Shown: positions 8,894 through 17,880, counted from the stretch's first letter. The stretch: DNA of 64,000 bases from Flavobacterium sp. LC2016-01 (GCF_009711135.1 NZ_WMIC01000003.1:186001-250000), one strand, 5' to 3'. Notes: generated from the sequence alone by a model not told the origin. Numbers and translations: made by a program.

Positions 8894-9607
8894 ATGATTG
8901 GAATACTTGTTGAACTCTTGCTTTCCTGGTTAATTCTATGGATGTTTGACAAATCCAATTTATCTGTTTTAGGTTTTAAAATCACTACCAATCAAAGCCT
9001 TAATTTTATTTTTGGTTTCCTAGGAGCATCCCTTTTTTGTGTTTTATATTATTTCTCCTATTCTGTTTATGCTGCTAATTCTATAACTGTTAATAAGCAA
9101 TTCACATTTATTCAATTCCTTCATAGTTTCTGGTGGGTTTTAAGTTCGGTTTTGTTCGAAGAATTAATCTTCAGAGGCGCTTTGCTTTATATTCTAATTA
9201 AAAAATTTGGAATAAAGTATGCCTGTATTGCTTCGGCGATAGCCTTTGGCATTTATCATTGGTTTTCATTTGGCGTTATCGGAAATCCTGCTTCAATGCT
9301 GGTTGTATTTATAATGACCGGAATCTGGGGGCTGATGTATGCCTTTGCCTACGCAAAAACAAAATCCTTATACCTTCCAATTGGTTTGCATTTAGGATGG
9401 AACTTAATCCATATTGCCGTTTTTTCAAAAGGCCCCTTAGGTCATCAATTTTTAATTGTCAGTGATAAAAAATTAGAAGGAATCGAATCTTTGATATTCT
9501 TTATTCTTCAAATTATTGTATTACCCGTTGTTACCTATTTATGCTTGAAAAAAAACAAACAGAATCCCGATAAGTTGAAACAAATCCAAAATAGCAGTAT
9601 TAACTAA
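8894..9607 (+). CDS. CPBP-family intramembrane metalloprotease
   Basis: This polytopic membrane protein of 237 residues has about six hydrophobic segments. The CPBP (Abi/CAAX-protease) motifs are in order: FEELIFRG (E89, E90, R94), a histidine in GIYHWFSF (H122), and HLGWN (H166, N170). Family members include type II CAAX prenyl proteases, bacteriocin-immunity proteins and regulators. No bacteriocin gene is adjacent, so a specific role cannot be given. It sits 35 bp after the YdeI-like gene, itself from a family sometimes linked to peptide resistance, which makes joint envelope protection a possible but unsupported reading. Confidence 0.85.
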   Translation: MIGILVELLLSWLILWMFDKSNLSVLGFKITTNQSLNFIFGFLGASLFCVLYYFSYSVYAANSITVNKQFTFIQFLHSFWWVLSSVLFEELIFRGALLYILIKKFGIKYACIASAIAFGIYHWFSFGVIGNPASMLVVFIMTGIWGLMYAFAYAKTKSLYLPIGLHLGWNLIHIAVFSKGPLGHQFLIVSDKKLEGIESLIFFILQIIVLPVVTYLCLKKNKQNPDKLKQIQNSSIN

Positions 9608-9618
9608 ATCCTAAAGCC

Positions 9619-10302
9619 ATGATTAGAAAAATTGTATTGTTCGTTTCATTACTCATTGCAATCACCTCTTTTGCACAGGAAAATGAATTCAAAATTCCAG
9701 ATTACAAACAAATTGAAAAAGAGATTCAAGATAAAAAATCACCGTTTTACTATCCTAATTTAATGGATCGTCTGGCTAAAAATGACACACTCATGACGCA
9801 TGATGAATTTCGTCATTTATATTTTGGATATGTTTTTCAGCCCAAATACAATGCTTTCTGGAGATCACCAGACGAAAAGAGACTCAATGAGATTTTTGGT
9901 AAAGAAAAAATGGATACTAAAGATTATGACGAAGCAATCAAACTGATCAATCATACTTTAAGCGAATTTCCTTTTGATCTTAGACAACTTAATCTTTTGG
10001 CTTATACACATCATTTAAAAGGCAACGAAGCAAGTGCAAAAACAACTTCATTCAAATTCCACAGCATCTTGAACGCGATCTTATCTTCTGGAGATGGAAA
10101 AAAATGCGAAACTGGTTTTCATGTCATTTTGGTCGAACATGAATATGTCCTCTTAAATGTTTTTGAGCTCGAAAGCAAAGCGCAGTCACTTGTTGACAAA
10201 TGTGATTATCTAAGTTTTGAAAAAGGCAAATACAATGTTGACGGCATTTATTTTAATATTGAAAAAATGCTTGAAAATGAAACTAAAGCACTAATGAAAT
10301 AA
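9619..10302 (+). CDS. Secreted DUF4919 protein
   Basis: A clear signal peptide (MIRKIVLFVSLLIAITSFAQ) is followed by a mature domain of about 205 residues. The pattern FYYPNLMDRLAKNDTLMTHDEFRHLYFGYVFQ, the helical middle LINHTLSEFPFDLRQLNLLAYTHHLKG and the cysteine-bearing segment KKCETGFHVILVEHEY match DUF4919, a family found mainly in Bacteroidota. The helical repeat region resembles a short TPR-like unit. Function is unknown. It starts 11 bp after the CPBP gene and precedes a GNAT gene by 20 bp, so it is probably part of one transcript. Confidence 0.78.
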   Translation: MIRKIVLFVSLLIAITSFAQENEFKIPDYKQIEKEIQDKKSPFYYPNLMDRLAKNDTLMTHDEFRHLYFGYVFQPKYNAFWRSPDEKRLNEIFGKEKMDTKDYDEAIKLINHTLSEFPFDLRQLNLLAYTHHLKGNEASAKTTSFKFHSILNAILSSGDGKKCETGFHVILVEHEYVLLNVFELESKAQSLVDKCDYLSFEKGKYNVDGIYFNIEKMLENETKALMK

Positions 10303-10322
10303 ACGCATATCTACAAAATCAA

Positions 10323-10754
10323 ATGACAATAACTGAAATTAGAAATAAAGATTATGAACCATTAAGAAATTTGTTTTTAAACGAAAGACAAAGAACTTTT
10401 TCATGGCTTGATCCATCTGAATTTCAATTGGATGATTTTGAAAAACACATTCAGGGAGAAACTGTTTTGGTCGCGTTAGAAAATGATATTCCGATTGGGT
10501 TTATTTCGATCTGGATGCCAAATAATTTTATTCATCATTTGTACATTGATCAGGAACATCAAGGCAAAAATATTGGAACTGAATTATTGAAAGCCGCAAT
10601 TAAAAAAACTAAATTTCCTGTCACTTTAAAGTGCTTGGAACAAAATAGCAAAGCCGTAGATTTTTATAAACGAAAAGGCTTTGTTGAAAAGGAAAAAGGA
10701 AACTCAGAACACGGTACTTATATTTTATTCGAATTATTAGAAAACATACACTAA
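10323..10754 (+). CDS. GNAT-family N-acetyltransferase
   Basis: This compact 143-residue acyltransferase has the acetyl-CoA pyrophosphate-binding segment DQEHQGKNIGTELLKAA (motif A, Q/RxxGxG/A form) and the C-terminal strand-helix NSKAVDFYKRKGFVEKEKG typical of GNAT motif B. Family enzymes transfer acetyl groups to amines of small molecules or protein N-termini. Substrate is not predictable. It follows the DUF4919 gene and precedes a membrane protein gene by 20 bp. Confidence 0.87.
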   Translation: MTITEIRNKDYEPLRNLFLNERQRTFSWLDPSEFQLDDFEKHIQGETVLVALENDIPIGFISIWMPNNFIHHLYIDQEHQGKNIGTELLKAAIKKTKFPVTLKCLEQNSKAVDFYKRKGFVEKEKGNSEHGTYILFELLENIH

Positions 10755-10774
10755 CCAAAATTATAAACCCCAAA

Positions 10775-11404
10775 ATGAATCTAACAGAATTACCCATTGA
10801 TCTTAAAAAACAAATTGAAAATGAAAAAACAGATTTCGCCATAAAAGCACAGCGAAAATATCCACTCAGCAAATCATTGGGCGGGTTGCTCATTGGAATT
10901 CTAATGTGCGCTTTTATGAGTCTTTTTATATATGGTTTCTTTGGACCTTTATTTAAAAATGAAGAAGCTCACTTTGAGTCAAATGGAGAACCCGTAACCG
11001 CAAGTTTAAATGATTTTGGTGAATTAATAATTCCTGGCGGAATAATCGGTTTACTGACTTTGGCGGGAATTTACGTGGTTATAAATTCAATTTATTCTTT
11101 ATTTCAAAAGGGAGGATATTTTGTTGGAACCGAAACCAGACTGATTCAATTTAAAAATGGAAAAACGGTCAGTACCGATTGGGAGCAATTTACAGGAAAT
11201 GTCAAAATAAACGCTAAAAATAATTCTGGGAATCTCGAGTTCGAACTCCGAACCGGAAAAATGGAAAGCCAAAAAAACAAACCAGACAAATTTGTTCCAG
11301 ATATTATTTACGTTTCCGGAATTGAAAACGTGTACGATATTGAAAAAAAATGCAGAATCAGAATCAAAGAAAATGATCCTACTCCGGCCACAGTATTAAA
11401 TTAA
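10775..11404 (+). CDS. Two-TM membrane protein of unknown family
   Basis: This 209-residue protein is not recognised. A short basic cytosolic N-terminus is followed by a hydrophobic helix near residues 35-58 (GGLLIGILMCAFMSLFIYGF), a polar loop and a second helix near 85-110 (IIPGGIIGLLTLAGIYVV). The soluble C-terminal half has alternating beta pattern (GTETRLIQFKNGKTVSTDWEQF), resembling a PH-like or DUF3592-type beta domain. It ends 11 bp before the DUF3592 gene, so the two membrane proteins are probably co-expressed. Confidence 0.7.
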   Translation: MNLTELPIDLKKQIENEKTDFAIKAQRKYPLSKSLGGLLIGILMCAFMSLFIYGFFGPLFKNEEAHFESNGEPVTASLNDFGELIIPGGIIGLLTLAGIYVVINSIYSLFQKGGYFVGTETRLIQFKNGKTVSTDWEQFTGNVKINAKNNSGNLEFELRTGKMESQKNKPDKFVPDIIYVSGIENVYDIEKKCRIRIKENDPTPATVLN

Positions 11405-11415
11405 AAACAGGAAAA

Positions 11416-11982
11416 ATGAATTTAAACAATTGGACTTTTGACACACTGCCAACAGTATTCATTATTATATTTTTTCCGCTTTTTATCTATGTTACCTATT
11501 GGTTCTTTATTACGGGACTTATCGGATTATATCGAATGATTCAAAGTAAAAATTGGCGTTCAACAATTGGAGAAATTACGCATGCAGAAATAAAGTTTAA
11601 AGATTTCTCTTCAGATGGAGACACCTCTTTTAAATTCATTATTGAAAAAGAATACTCTTATACTGTAAAAGAACAGCAATATACATCAAAACAAACTTTA
11701 CCGTCTGATTCTTTGTACGCAAAAGAGTTCAAACCTCTGAGTAAATTTCCTGAAAGATATGGCAGTTATACCAACAGTATAAATTATGTTCATGCCGAAA
11801 AAGAATTACAAGCAACAATTGGCCGTTCTGTAAAAGTTTTTTATGATGGCAAAAAACCTCAAATTTCCTGTTTAATAACTGGCATCAATAATGAAATTTT
11901 TCTGCCTATTTTTATGGGATTCATTTTTGGATGTGGCATAACGTATCTGACCTACATTTTTGTGAAACCGCTTTTTGAATAA
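11416..11982 (+). CDS. DUF3592-type membrane protein
   Basis: The protein has an N-terminal membrane helix (about residues 14-40), a central beta-rich soluble domain (STIGEITHAEIKF, then KEYSYTVKEQQYTSKQTLP and GRSVKVFYDGKKPQIS) and a C-terminal helix (FLPIFMGFIFGCGITYLTYI). This TM-beta-TM layout with a near-C-terminal VKVFYDGKKP segment is the DUF3592 pattern. Role unknown. It is paired with the preceding two-TM protein. Confidence 0.75.
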   Translation: MNLNNWTFDTLPTVFIIIFFPLFIYVTYWFFITGLIGLYRMIQSKNWRSTIGEITHAEIKFKDFSSDGDTSFKFIIEKEYSYTVKEQQYTSKQTLPSDSLYAKEFKPLSKFPERYGSYTNSINYVHAEKELQATIGRSVKVFYDGKKPQISCLITGINNEIFLPIFMGFIFGCGITYLTYIFVKPLFE

Positions 11983-12022
11983 TATTTTAGGTTAAAAAAT
12001 ATCGAATCAAAAAACTAAAATT

Positions 12023-12412
12023 ATGAATACAGAAATCCAAAACTATAACGATTCTCAAACTGCAGAAGACAAAAAAATATGCGATTTGTTAAGTGCAGAA
12101 ATAAATGCATTCCTGCACGAAGCAGAAAGCAAGATCTGGCACAGGCATCCGGTTTGGTTTTTAGAAGGAAATCCGGTTGCGGGTTACAGTAAATTGAAAG
12201 ATTCTGTAAGATTGCTTTTTTGGAGCGGTCAAACATTTGAAGAATCGGGTCTTCATAACGAAGGAAGTTTTAAAGCCGCCGAAAAACGATATACTAATGT
12301 CGACCAAATCAATATTGACGATTTGAAAAGATGGCTTGAAAAAGCCCGAACAATTCAATGGGATTATAAAAATATTGTCAAACGAAAAGGTGTTTTGATT
12401 CGCCTGAAATAA
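12023..12412 (+). CDS. DUF1801-family protein (copy 1 of 3)
   Basis: This small soluble protein (129 residues) has ICDLLSAEINAFLHEAESKIWHRHPVWF and a C-terminal TIQWDYKNIVKRKG. The pattern matches the DUF1801/YdhG-like fold, whose best-known member is the Bacillus frataxin-like iron chaperone Fra/YdhG. No iron-binding role can be read here. Two more family members occur at 23989 and 29589 but are only distantly similar, so these are not recent duplicates. Confidence 0.72.
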   Translation: MNTEIQNYNDSQTAEDKKICDLLSAEINAFLHEAESKIWHRHPVWFLEGNPVAGYSKLKDSVRLLFWSGQTFEESGLHNEGSFKAAEKRYTNVDQINIDDLKRWLEKARTIQWDYKNIVKRKGVLIRLK

Positions 12413-12441
12413 TTTTACTTAACCCGTTTGCAATTAATTCA

Positions 12442-12580
12442 AACACATAGAAACATAGATTTAGGAGGCGCAAAAAAGGCGTTTCACTTGTTTTAAACAA
12501 ACATAGTTTTGGCTATGTGTTAGAAACAAGTTTCTTTCTAAAGCTCTTTTCGACAAATAAAATCTATGTTTCTATGTGTT
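12442..12580. repeat. Palindromic element H with 21-bp perfect terminal inverted repeats
   Basis: Terminal arms 12442-12462 and 12560-12580 (AACACATAGAAACATAGATT plus one T) are perfect reverse complements. Inside are smaller matching pieces (CACATAG/CTATGTG; GTTTCACTTG and CAAGTTTC). The 139-bp element contains no ORF and lies between two plus-strand genes. It resembles a small non-autonomous or REP-type element. No second full copy is in the window. Confidence 0.75.
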
Positions 12581-12621
12581 GAATAAAATTTACTTACTTA
12601 AAAAAACGCTCTGAATCACAA

Positions 12622-13209
12622 ATGAATACATTAACAAAAAAAGACATTGAAAAACCAATTGGCGGCCTATTCTTCATGATTATTAATACTTCTATTTGGG
12701 CTTTTATTGCCGAATATTATTTCGAAAATAAGGACTTTCACATTGCCGGCATTTTTTTAGGACTTATCATTATGAGTTTTTTATTCTTTTATTTGAAGTT
12801 TACAAAAGCTCAAAAAAATCTTCCAGAAAGCACAATTGAAAAAACAGAAGAAGAAAAGAAAAATGAAAAATGGTTTTTGATTATTTTTGGTTTGGAAGGT
12901 CTCGGAATAGTAGTCGCCAAAAATATTTTGATGAACATTAATCACGACGAACTGTTTATTTGCTTTTTTGTTTTAATTGTCGGACTGCATTTTTTTCCGC
13001 TTGCTAAAATATTCAAACGTACTTTTGATTTTTACATGGGAACTTGGACTTGTTTATTTGCAGTTTTGGGTATTTATTTAATAACACAAAAAATCATGAC
13101 TGTAAACGCCGCTAACGTGATTGTTAGTTTGGGCTGTGCATTTGCAACTATTTCTTATGGTTTCAGAATGATTCTGGAAGGAAGAAAATTGCTCTTGATT
13201 AAACAATAA
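12622..13209 (+). CDS. Polytopic membrane protein of unknown function
   Basis: This 195-residue protein has about six hydrophobic segments in two groups of two and four, split by a charged cytosolic stretch (ESTIEKTEEEKKNEKW, about 70-86). No known motif is recognised. The topology resembles small uncharacterised Flavobacterial membrane proteins. It is preceded by palindrome H and followed, after about 100 bp, by the lipoprotein cluster. Confidence 0.7.
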   Translation: MNTLTKKDIEKPIGGLFFMIINTSIWAFIAEYYFENKDFHIAGIFLGLIIMSFLFFYLKFTKAQKNLPESTIEKTEEEKKNEKWFLIIFGLEGLGIVVAKNILMNINHDELFICFFVLIVGLHFFPLAKIFKRTFDFYMGTWTCLFAVLGIYLITQKIMTVNAANVIVSLGCAFATISYGFRMILEGRKLLLIKQ

Positions 13210-13306
13210 ACCAGGACAATAAACAATATTTTAATAAATTACATACAATTAACGCAACCTTTTAACCAAAACTTCATCTTTAAATTAAACCAATTAATTT
13301 AAACCG

Positions 13307-13753
13307 ATGAAAAAATATTACTTATTATTATTTATAGCAGTTCTTAGTTCCTGCAGCAACAATGACAGCGAGCCAAAGAATACTGAAGCTCAAGAGTCAT
13401 TAAGGGGACGTTGGAACTGGGTAAAAACTACTAAAGAACCGTCTACTATTGTACTTACACCTGCGTCGCAAAATAAAACAACTGTTTTAGAATTTTCAGG
13501 TAATTCTGTTAAAGAATATGAAAATGGCACCTTATTATACGACAGAAAATTTTCTGTTGTGAAAAAGCCATCAATTTATGGTGGTGAAAAAAATATGTTT
13601 GTATTTGAAGGTGTTTATACTTTTGCCAACAAATCTTCTCAAATTGCCCCGACGGTTATAAGTTCATTTGAAATTATTGGCGATAAACTGTATATAAGAC
13701 AAGAGATCCAAAATGGCATTATATCAGAATATGAACGTCCAAAAATAGATTAA
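13307..13753 (+). CDS. Lipocalin-like lipoprotein, tandem paralog 1
   Basis: Signal peptide MKKYYLLLFIAVLSSC ends in a lipobox. The residues after the Cys are polar and acidic (SNNDSEPKN), as in Bacteroidota lipoprotein export signals. The mature domain is about 130 residues with LRGRWNWVKTTKEPS at the start and beta strands throughout (TVLEFSGNSVKEYENGTLLYDRKFSV), the pattern of small lipocalin-like proteins. Three similar genes follow at 18, 11 and 0 bp spacing. Ligand and role unknown. Confidence 0.82.
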   Translation: MKKYYLLLFIAVLSSCSNNDSEPKNTEAQESLRGRWNWVKTTKEPSTIVLTPASQNKTTVLEFSGNSVKEYENGTLLYDRKFSVVKKPSIYGGEKNMFVFEGVYTFANKSSQIAPTVISSFEIIGDKLYIRQEIQNGIISEYERPKID

Positions 13754-13770
13754 AAGCTAAATCAATCCTT

Positions 13771-14220
13771 ATGAAAAAATATCTTTTGTTTTTTGTTTTA
13801 ATCCTTTTGAGTTCGTGCAACAATGACGATACTCCCAAAAATGACGACGCTGAAGTTGCAAAAAAACTACAAGGAAAATGGAGCTGGACTAGTACTACTA
13901 ATGGAGTCGACGGCACTATTACTACACCCGAAACTGAAAAAAAAACAATTCTGCTCGAATTTTCAGGTACCAGTTTTAAAAAATATATCGATGGAACTTT
14001 AACTATTAATACCACATTTGAAATAGTGACCCAGCAAGTAGGCGGAGAGACCCCTATTCAACAAACTCTTGTTATAGGTGGCTATTATCAAATTTCAAAT
14101 AAAAAAGCCCTGTTTGTACCTACTCATAGCTTTGAAGGCCTTAAAATAAATGGTAATAAACTAAACCTCAATAAAATTTGCAACAAATGCAATGCTTCTG
14201 AGTATGTTCGTTTAAACTAA
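13771..14220 (+). CDS. Lipocalin-like lipoprotein, tandem paralog 2
   Basis: Lipobox LLSSC, then NNDDTPKNDD, an acidic tether fitting outer-membrane surface lipoprotein export. The domain begins LQGKWSWTSTTNG and repeats the paralog 1 pattern (TILLEFSGTSFKKYIDGTLTINTTFEI). A C-terminal CNKCNASEYVRLN carries a CxxC, paralleled by CYDCYTSKYKK in paralog 3 but absent from paralog 1. Paralogs 2 and 3 are therefore the closest pair. Probably co-transcribed with its neighbours. Confidence 0.83.
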   Translation: MKKYLLFFVLILLSSCNNDDTPKNDDAEVAKKLQGKWSWTSTTNGVDGTITTPETEKKTILLEFSGTSFKKYIDGTLTINTTFEIVTQQVGGETPIQQTLVIGGYYQISNKKALFVPTHSFEGLKINGNKLNLNKICNKCNASEYVRLN

Positions 14221-14231
14221 AATTATTCAAA

Positions 14232-14648
14232 ATGAAAAAATACCTTATGTTTTTTGTTTTAATCATTTTGAGCTCGTGCAATAATGATGATAATAATTAT
14301 AACGATGCAAGATTGTTAAGAGGCCGATGGCTTTGGGTTTCGTCAACTGGCGGTTTCTCTGGAGGCACGATAACAGCTTCAAAAGACAAAAATGAACTTG
14401 AACTTGAATTTTCTGCCACGCATTTAACCACTTATACTGACGGAATTGTAACGACGAAAAGAAAATATTTTATTGTAAATAAAGAATCAATTTTCGGAGG
14501 ATATAAAAATATGATTATAACTGAAAAAGAAAATGCTATAGATCAGGAATTTTCTATAAACGAGTCTTATACTGTTAATGGTGATGAATTAATTTTGGCC
14601 TCAGAATGTTATGACTGTTATACATCAAAATATAAAAAAGTAAAATAA
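14232..14648 (+). CDS. Lipocalin-like lipoprotein, tandem paralog 3
   Basis: The signal peptide (MKKYLMFFVLIILSSC) is almost the same as in paralog 2, and the first 16 codons are strongly conserved between them, indicating fairly recent duplication. The tether is NNDDNNYND. The domain starts LRGRWLWVSSTGG and has LELEFSATHLTTYTDGIVTTKRKY. It ends with a CYDC motif. The stop codon directly abuts the ATG of the next gene. Confidence 0.83.
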   Translation: MKKYLMFFVLIILSSCNNDDNNYNDARLLRGRWLWVSSTGGFSGGTITASKDKNELELEFSATHLTTYTDGIVTTKRKYFIVNKESIFGGYKNMIITEKENAIDQEFSINESYTVNGDELILASECYDCYTSKYKKVK

Positions 14649-15074
14649 ATGATGATGAAAAAAATTCTACCTATTATTTTTATTCTTTTAGCTTTTTCAA
14701 GCTGTTCCGATGATGATGACAATCATAATCCTGTGATTGGAAACTGGAAATTAGTAAGAGCTCAGACTTTACAATTTGGTACGGCTTCTAATCCGATCCC
14801 TCACGAATCTATAACTGATTATTCAGAGAAAAACATTATTTATACATTTGATGCAGGGTCTAATTTGACCATCAGCGAAGATGGGAAAAAAGAACAATAC
14901 AAATACGAATACAAATTCGACTATTTATCAGGAAGTCCTTCTGCTAACGAAACAAAAACTCAGTTAGTCATTATCGATGGTTCAAAATGGACTTATCGAG
15001 TTTCTAATCAAGGGGAAATGATTTTAGGAAAATCTTATGTTGATGGTTCTGATTTGTATTTTGTACGACAATAA
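14649..15074 (+). CDS. Lipocalin-like lipoprotein, tandem member 4 (divergent)
   Basis: Three consecutive ATG codons open the gene; the third (14655) gives the usual MKKILPI signal start. Lipobox FSSC is followed by SDDDD, which matches the lipoprotein export signal described for Bacteroides surface lipoproteins, so surface display is likely. The domain begins VIGNWKLVRAQTL, then IIYTFDAGSNLTISEDGKKEQYKYEY, and ends in GSDLYFVRQ, a lipocalin-like_5 type pattern. It is more distant from paralogs 1-3. Confidence 0.83.
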   Translation: MMMKKILPIIFILLAFSSCSDDDDNHNPVIGNWKLVRAQTLQFGTASNPIPHESITDYSEKNIIYTFDAGSNLTISEDGKKEQYKYEYKFDYLSGSPSANETKTQLVIIDGSKWTYRVSNQGEMILGKSYVDGSDLYFVRQ

Positions 15075-15116
15075 ATCGTTGCATTTTTTTTCTTGTGAAA
15101 ACTAAAAGTTCTGGCT

Positions 15117-15186
15117 TAGCCCCGATGGAAGCGGCATCCTTTTTCTGGCTTCTTTAGACAGAAAAAGATACAGCGTACAGCGGGAC
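15117..15186 (+). repeat. Repeat family C, copy 1 (RNA-like hairpin element)
   Basis: TAGCCCCGATGGAAGCGGCATC, variable hairpin, then ATACAGCG(T)ACAGCGGGAC. The hairpin stem is CTTTTTCTG (15139-15147) with CAGAAAAAG (15159-15167). It shares both flanks with copy 2 at 19037 but has a different stem sequence that still pairs. Lies between the lipoprotein cluster and the convergent carboxypeptidase gene. Confidence 0.75.
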
Positions 15187-15229
15187 AAAATGTCTTTTTG
15201 AAAACGAAAATTGCTGCTTCAAAATAAAA

Positions 15230-15265
15230 AAAATGCTCTTCTGAATAATTCCCGAAGAGCATTTT
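15230..15265. terminator. Bidirectional intrinsic terminator
   Basis: A 12-bp perfect stem (AAAATGCTCTTC 15230-15241 with 15254-15265) with A and T runs on the two sides sits between convergent genes, directly after the minus-strand carboxypeptidase stop. Confidence 0.88.
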
Positions 15266-15267
15266 TA

Positions 15268-17775
15268 TTAATTGACTAAAAACAGTGAATTGCTGAATAA
15301 GAGGATTCCGTTTTCCCAAAAACCTCTAAAGAGCGGATTGTCCATCATATAAATCACAGATCCGTCGCCTCTTTTATCGACTGCAAAAGTTACTGTTTCG
15401 GGAAGTTTTTTCTTGATGTCGTTTCCAACAAAACCGTAACTCAAAAAGTTTTTAGGAATGTACGCCACGTTAATAGCATTTTTTAAAAGTGAAAACGATC
15501 TTTCGTTTGTTTTCAAACTGTAATACGTGTTTCCTAAACCAAACGCCATTGGATACGTTTTGTCTAGTTTATTTTCGATAATCGCACCCGGAATAGTGCC
15601 TGAAATTTCTCTTCGTTCTGAGCCTTCGAAGTCTAAAAAGCGTTTTTTAAGCTCAATTTCCTTTTCTTCTTTTTCTGATTTTTCTTTGTCTTCTTTGCTT
15701 GCAAACAAACTTAAAGCATAACCTTCGCGATCCTGAAACAACGAAATTGCACTGCTCATCGCAATTACTTTTCCGCCGTTTTTAATCCATTCGTCAATGC
15801 GTTTTTTCTGATCGTCTGAAAAATCATAAGAACCGTCAGAAAGTATTAAAGTGTTGTAATTATACAATTTTACTCGGTTGAAATTTGAAGTTTCAACAAT
15901 ACTTACAGGATATTTTACCACTTCGTCCAGATAATGCCAATTGGCGCCAAACTCCGTTGAAACAACTCCTTTTCCTGAAAGCATCAAGATTTTTGGTGCT
16001 TTTAAGAGAACAAAATTTTCTCCGCCAATATCTTTTGAATTGGTTGAAAATCCTGTGCTGATAAAACTGTAATCGGATTTTATTTTGATGATTTCGCTGA
16101 CTGTTTTTTCAAAATCGGCAGTTTTAGGATTATCAGCACGGCTTATAATTAAACCGCCCGGCTCGATTGTAATGGTTCCGAAAACTGCTTTTTTCATTGC
16201 CGAACGTACTTTTATACCAGCCTGATGCAATGATGAAACCACTTGAGCCGAAACCCTGCTGTTCCAAGGCACATAAAAAGCATAAACGCTGGCTGGAATG
16301 TTTTTTGGAGCAATCTCAATTGCCGCTTTTGTTTTGATTGAAACTGCATTTTTTACGGCATACCCTTCAACGCCGTAAGCCAATGGCAAAGCCCAAGCCG
16401 TAATATCATACGATAAACTATCATTCAGTTTTTGATTTGGTTCAAATAAAACCTGTGCCAAAACTGATCTTGGCTGATCTGCTTTTATGATTAAATCGTT
16501 TGGCTCAATTTTGAAGCTTTCACTTTTTTTGTTTTGATAATGAAATCCGGAAGCATTTGCCGATGCATCGGCATAACTGAACTCAATGTCATTCTTTTTC
16601 AGCATTTCGGTCAATTGTTCCAGTTTTGCATTGCTCTTCAAGACATAGGTATTGTAAACGCCTTTTGCTTTTATACGGGCGTTGGTATGAAAATCTCTGA
16701 AGCCTTTTAACAAAATATCTTTTTGCGAAGCCGCACTTTCAACAACCGTCAAAACTGCTGTAGCATGATGCGTCAAACGGTCTTTTATAGTTACGTTTGC
16801 TCCATTTTCCATTGTTACTTCTCGGCCTGCTCCTATTCCGCCCTGCTCGAGCGTTAATCCAACTGCACCATTATATGTTGGATAGGTATCGCCGTAACTT
16901 GGATAAAACAAATCAAAACGCTCTCTGGTATTATACATCCAGTTTTGTTTGTCGAATTTCTGCGAAATGTTTTTTCCTAAAACATTATAAAAATCTTTTT
17001 GGTACTGCTCAATAAATTCGTGAAGCGGTTCGGCCGCCGGAGGAAAAAAGTACGGCGAATTGTAACTCATTTCATGAACATCTGTATGCACCTGAGGCAT
17101 CCATTGATTGTACACTTTTATGCGCTGCTGTGATTCAACTTGTGTCTGCCACGCCCAGTCTCTATTCAAATCAAATAGATAATGATTGTATCTGCCACCC
17201 GGCCACTCTTCCATATGTTCTCTGTCGTACAAACCCGGATGCGTTTTTTTTCCTGATATTTCTCTTAGCCAGTTTCCGTAACGTGAATAACCATCAGGAT
17301 TGATGCACGGATCCAGAATCACGATAGTATTTTTAAGCCATTTTTTGGTTTCTTCATTTGACGGATTCAAAAGTTCGTACGCAACAGTTAAAGCACTTTC
17401 GGTTCCGGCAAATTCGTTTCCGTGAACATTAAAACTTAACCAAACGATAATTTTGTCCTGTGCTGTCGCCGATTTTGAATCGGAAAGACCAATTGAAGCC
17501 AGATTATTTAATCGGATTTGCTCTAAATTTTTAAGATTTTCGGCATCAGAAATAAAGTATAAATCTAAATCACGCTGTTCATTTGTTAAACCATATTGCT
17601 GTTTTTTTATTAAAGCTGAATTTTCAGTCAGGTATTTAAAATAATCTTCAACTTGATGGTAGTACGAGATTTCTTTTCCGTAATTCGGAATAAATTCTGA
17701 TGGCGCTTTTAATTGTGCAAAAGCTGAAATTGAAGCGGTTATAAAAAATAATGCAGCGTAAAAGTTTTTTATCAT
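15268..17775 (-). CDS. Secreted M14-family zinc carboxypeptidase, large
   Basis: Signal peptide (MIKNFYAALFFITASISAFAQ) then an M14 peptidase domain in the first 380 or so residues. Zinc ligands are H118 and E121 in NVHGNEFAG and H234 in TDVHEMSY. The substrate carboxylate-binding Arg lies in FDLNRDWAW (R205), and the catalytic Glu is E310 in LTLEQGG. The rest of the 835 residues includes a glutamine-amidotransferase/ThuA-like Rossmann region (about 590-690: VKLYNYNTLILSDGSYDF, WIKNGGKVIAMSS), the usual make-up of large Bacteroidota M14 exopeptidases. It probably acts in the periplasm or outside, trimming peptides for uptake. The gene is alone on its strand. Confidence 0.92.
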   Translation of the reverse strand: MIKNFYAALFFITASISAFAQLKAPSEFIPNYGKEISYYHQVEDYFKYLTENSALIKKQQYGLTNEQRDLDLYFISDAENLKNLEQIRLNNLASIGLSDSKSATAQDKIIVWLSFNVHGNEFAGTESALTVAYELLNPSNEETKKWLKNTIVILDPCINPDGYSRYGNWLREISGKKTHPGLYDREHMEEWPGGRYNHYLFDLNRDWAWQTQVESQQRIKVYNQWMPQVHTDVHEMSYNSPYFFPPAAEPLHEFIEQYQKDFYNVLGKNISQKFDKQNWMYNTRERFDLFYPSYGDTYPTYNGAVGLTLEQGGIGAGREVTMENGANVTIKDRLTHHATAVLTVVESAASQKDILLKGFRDFHTNARIKAKGVYNTYVLKSNAKLEQLTEMLKKNDIEFSYADASANASGFHYQNKKSESFKIEPNDLIIKADQPRSVLAQVLFEPNQKLNDSLSYDITAWALPLAYGVEGYAVKNAVSIKTKAAIEIAPKNIPASVYAFYVPWNSRVSAQVVSSLHQAGIKVRSAMKKAVFGTITIEPGGLIISRADNPKTADFEKTVSEIIKIKSDYSFISTGFSTNSKDIGGENFVLLKAPKILMLSGKGVVSTEFGANWHYLDEVVKYPVSIVETSNFNRVKLYNYNTLILSDGSYDFSDDQKKRIDEWIKNGGKVIAMSSAISLFQDREGYALSLFASKEDKEKSEKEEKEIELKKRFLDFEGSERREISGTIPGAIIENKLDKTYPMAFGLGNTYYSLKTNERSFSLLKNAINVAYIPKNFLSYGFVGNDIKKKLPETVTFAVDKRGDGSVIYMMDNPLFRGFWENGILLFSNSLFLVN

Positions 17776-17880
17776 AATAGGAAATGGTTTGCAGTTGGTT
17801 AAAAATAAGAATTAACTTTATATAATTAAAAAACGGCTCCAATTTTAATTGATTTATTAATTTCAAAAAAATTAACTCAA

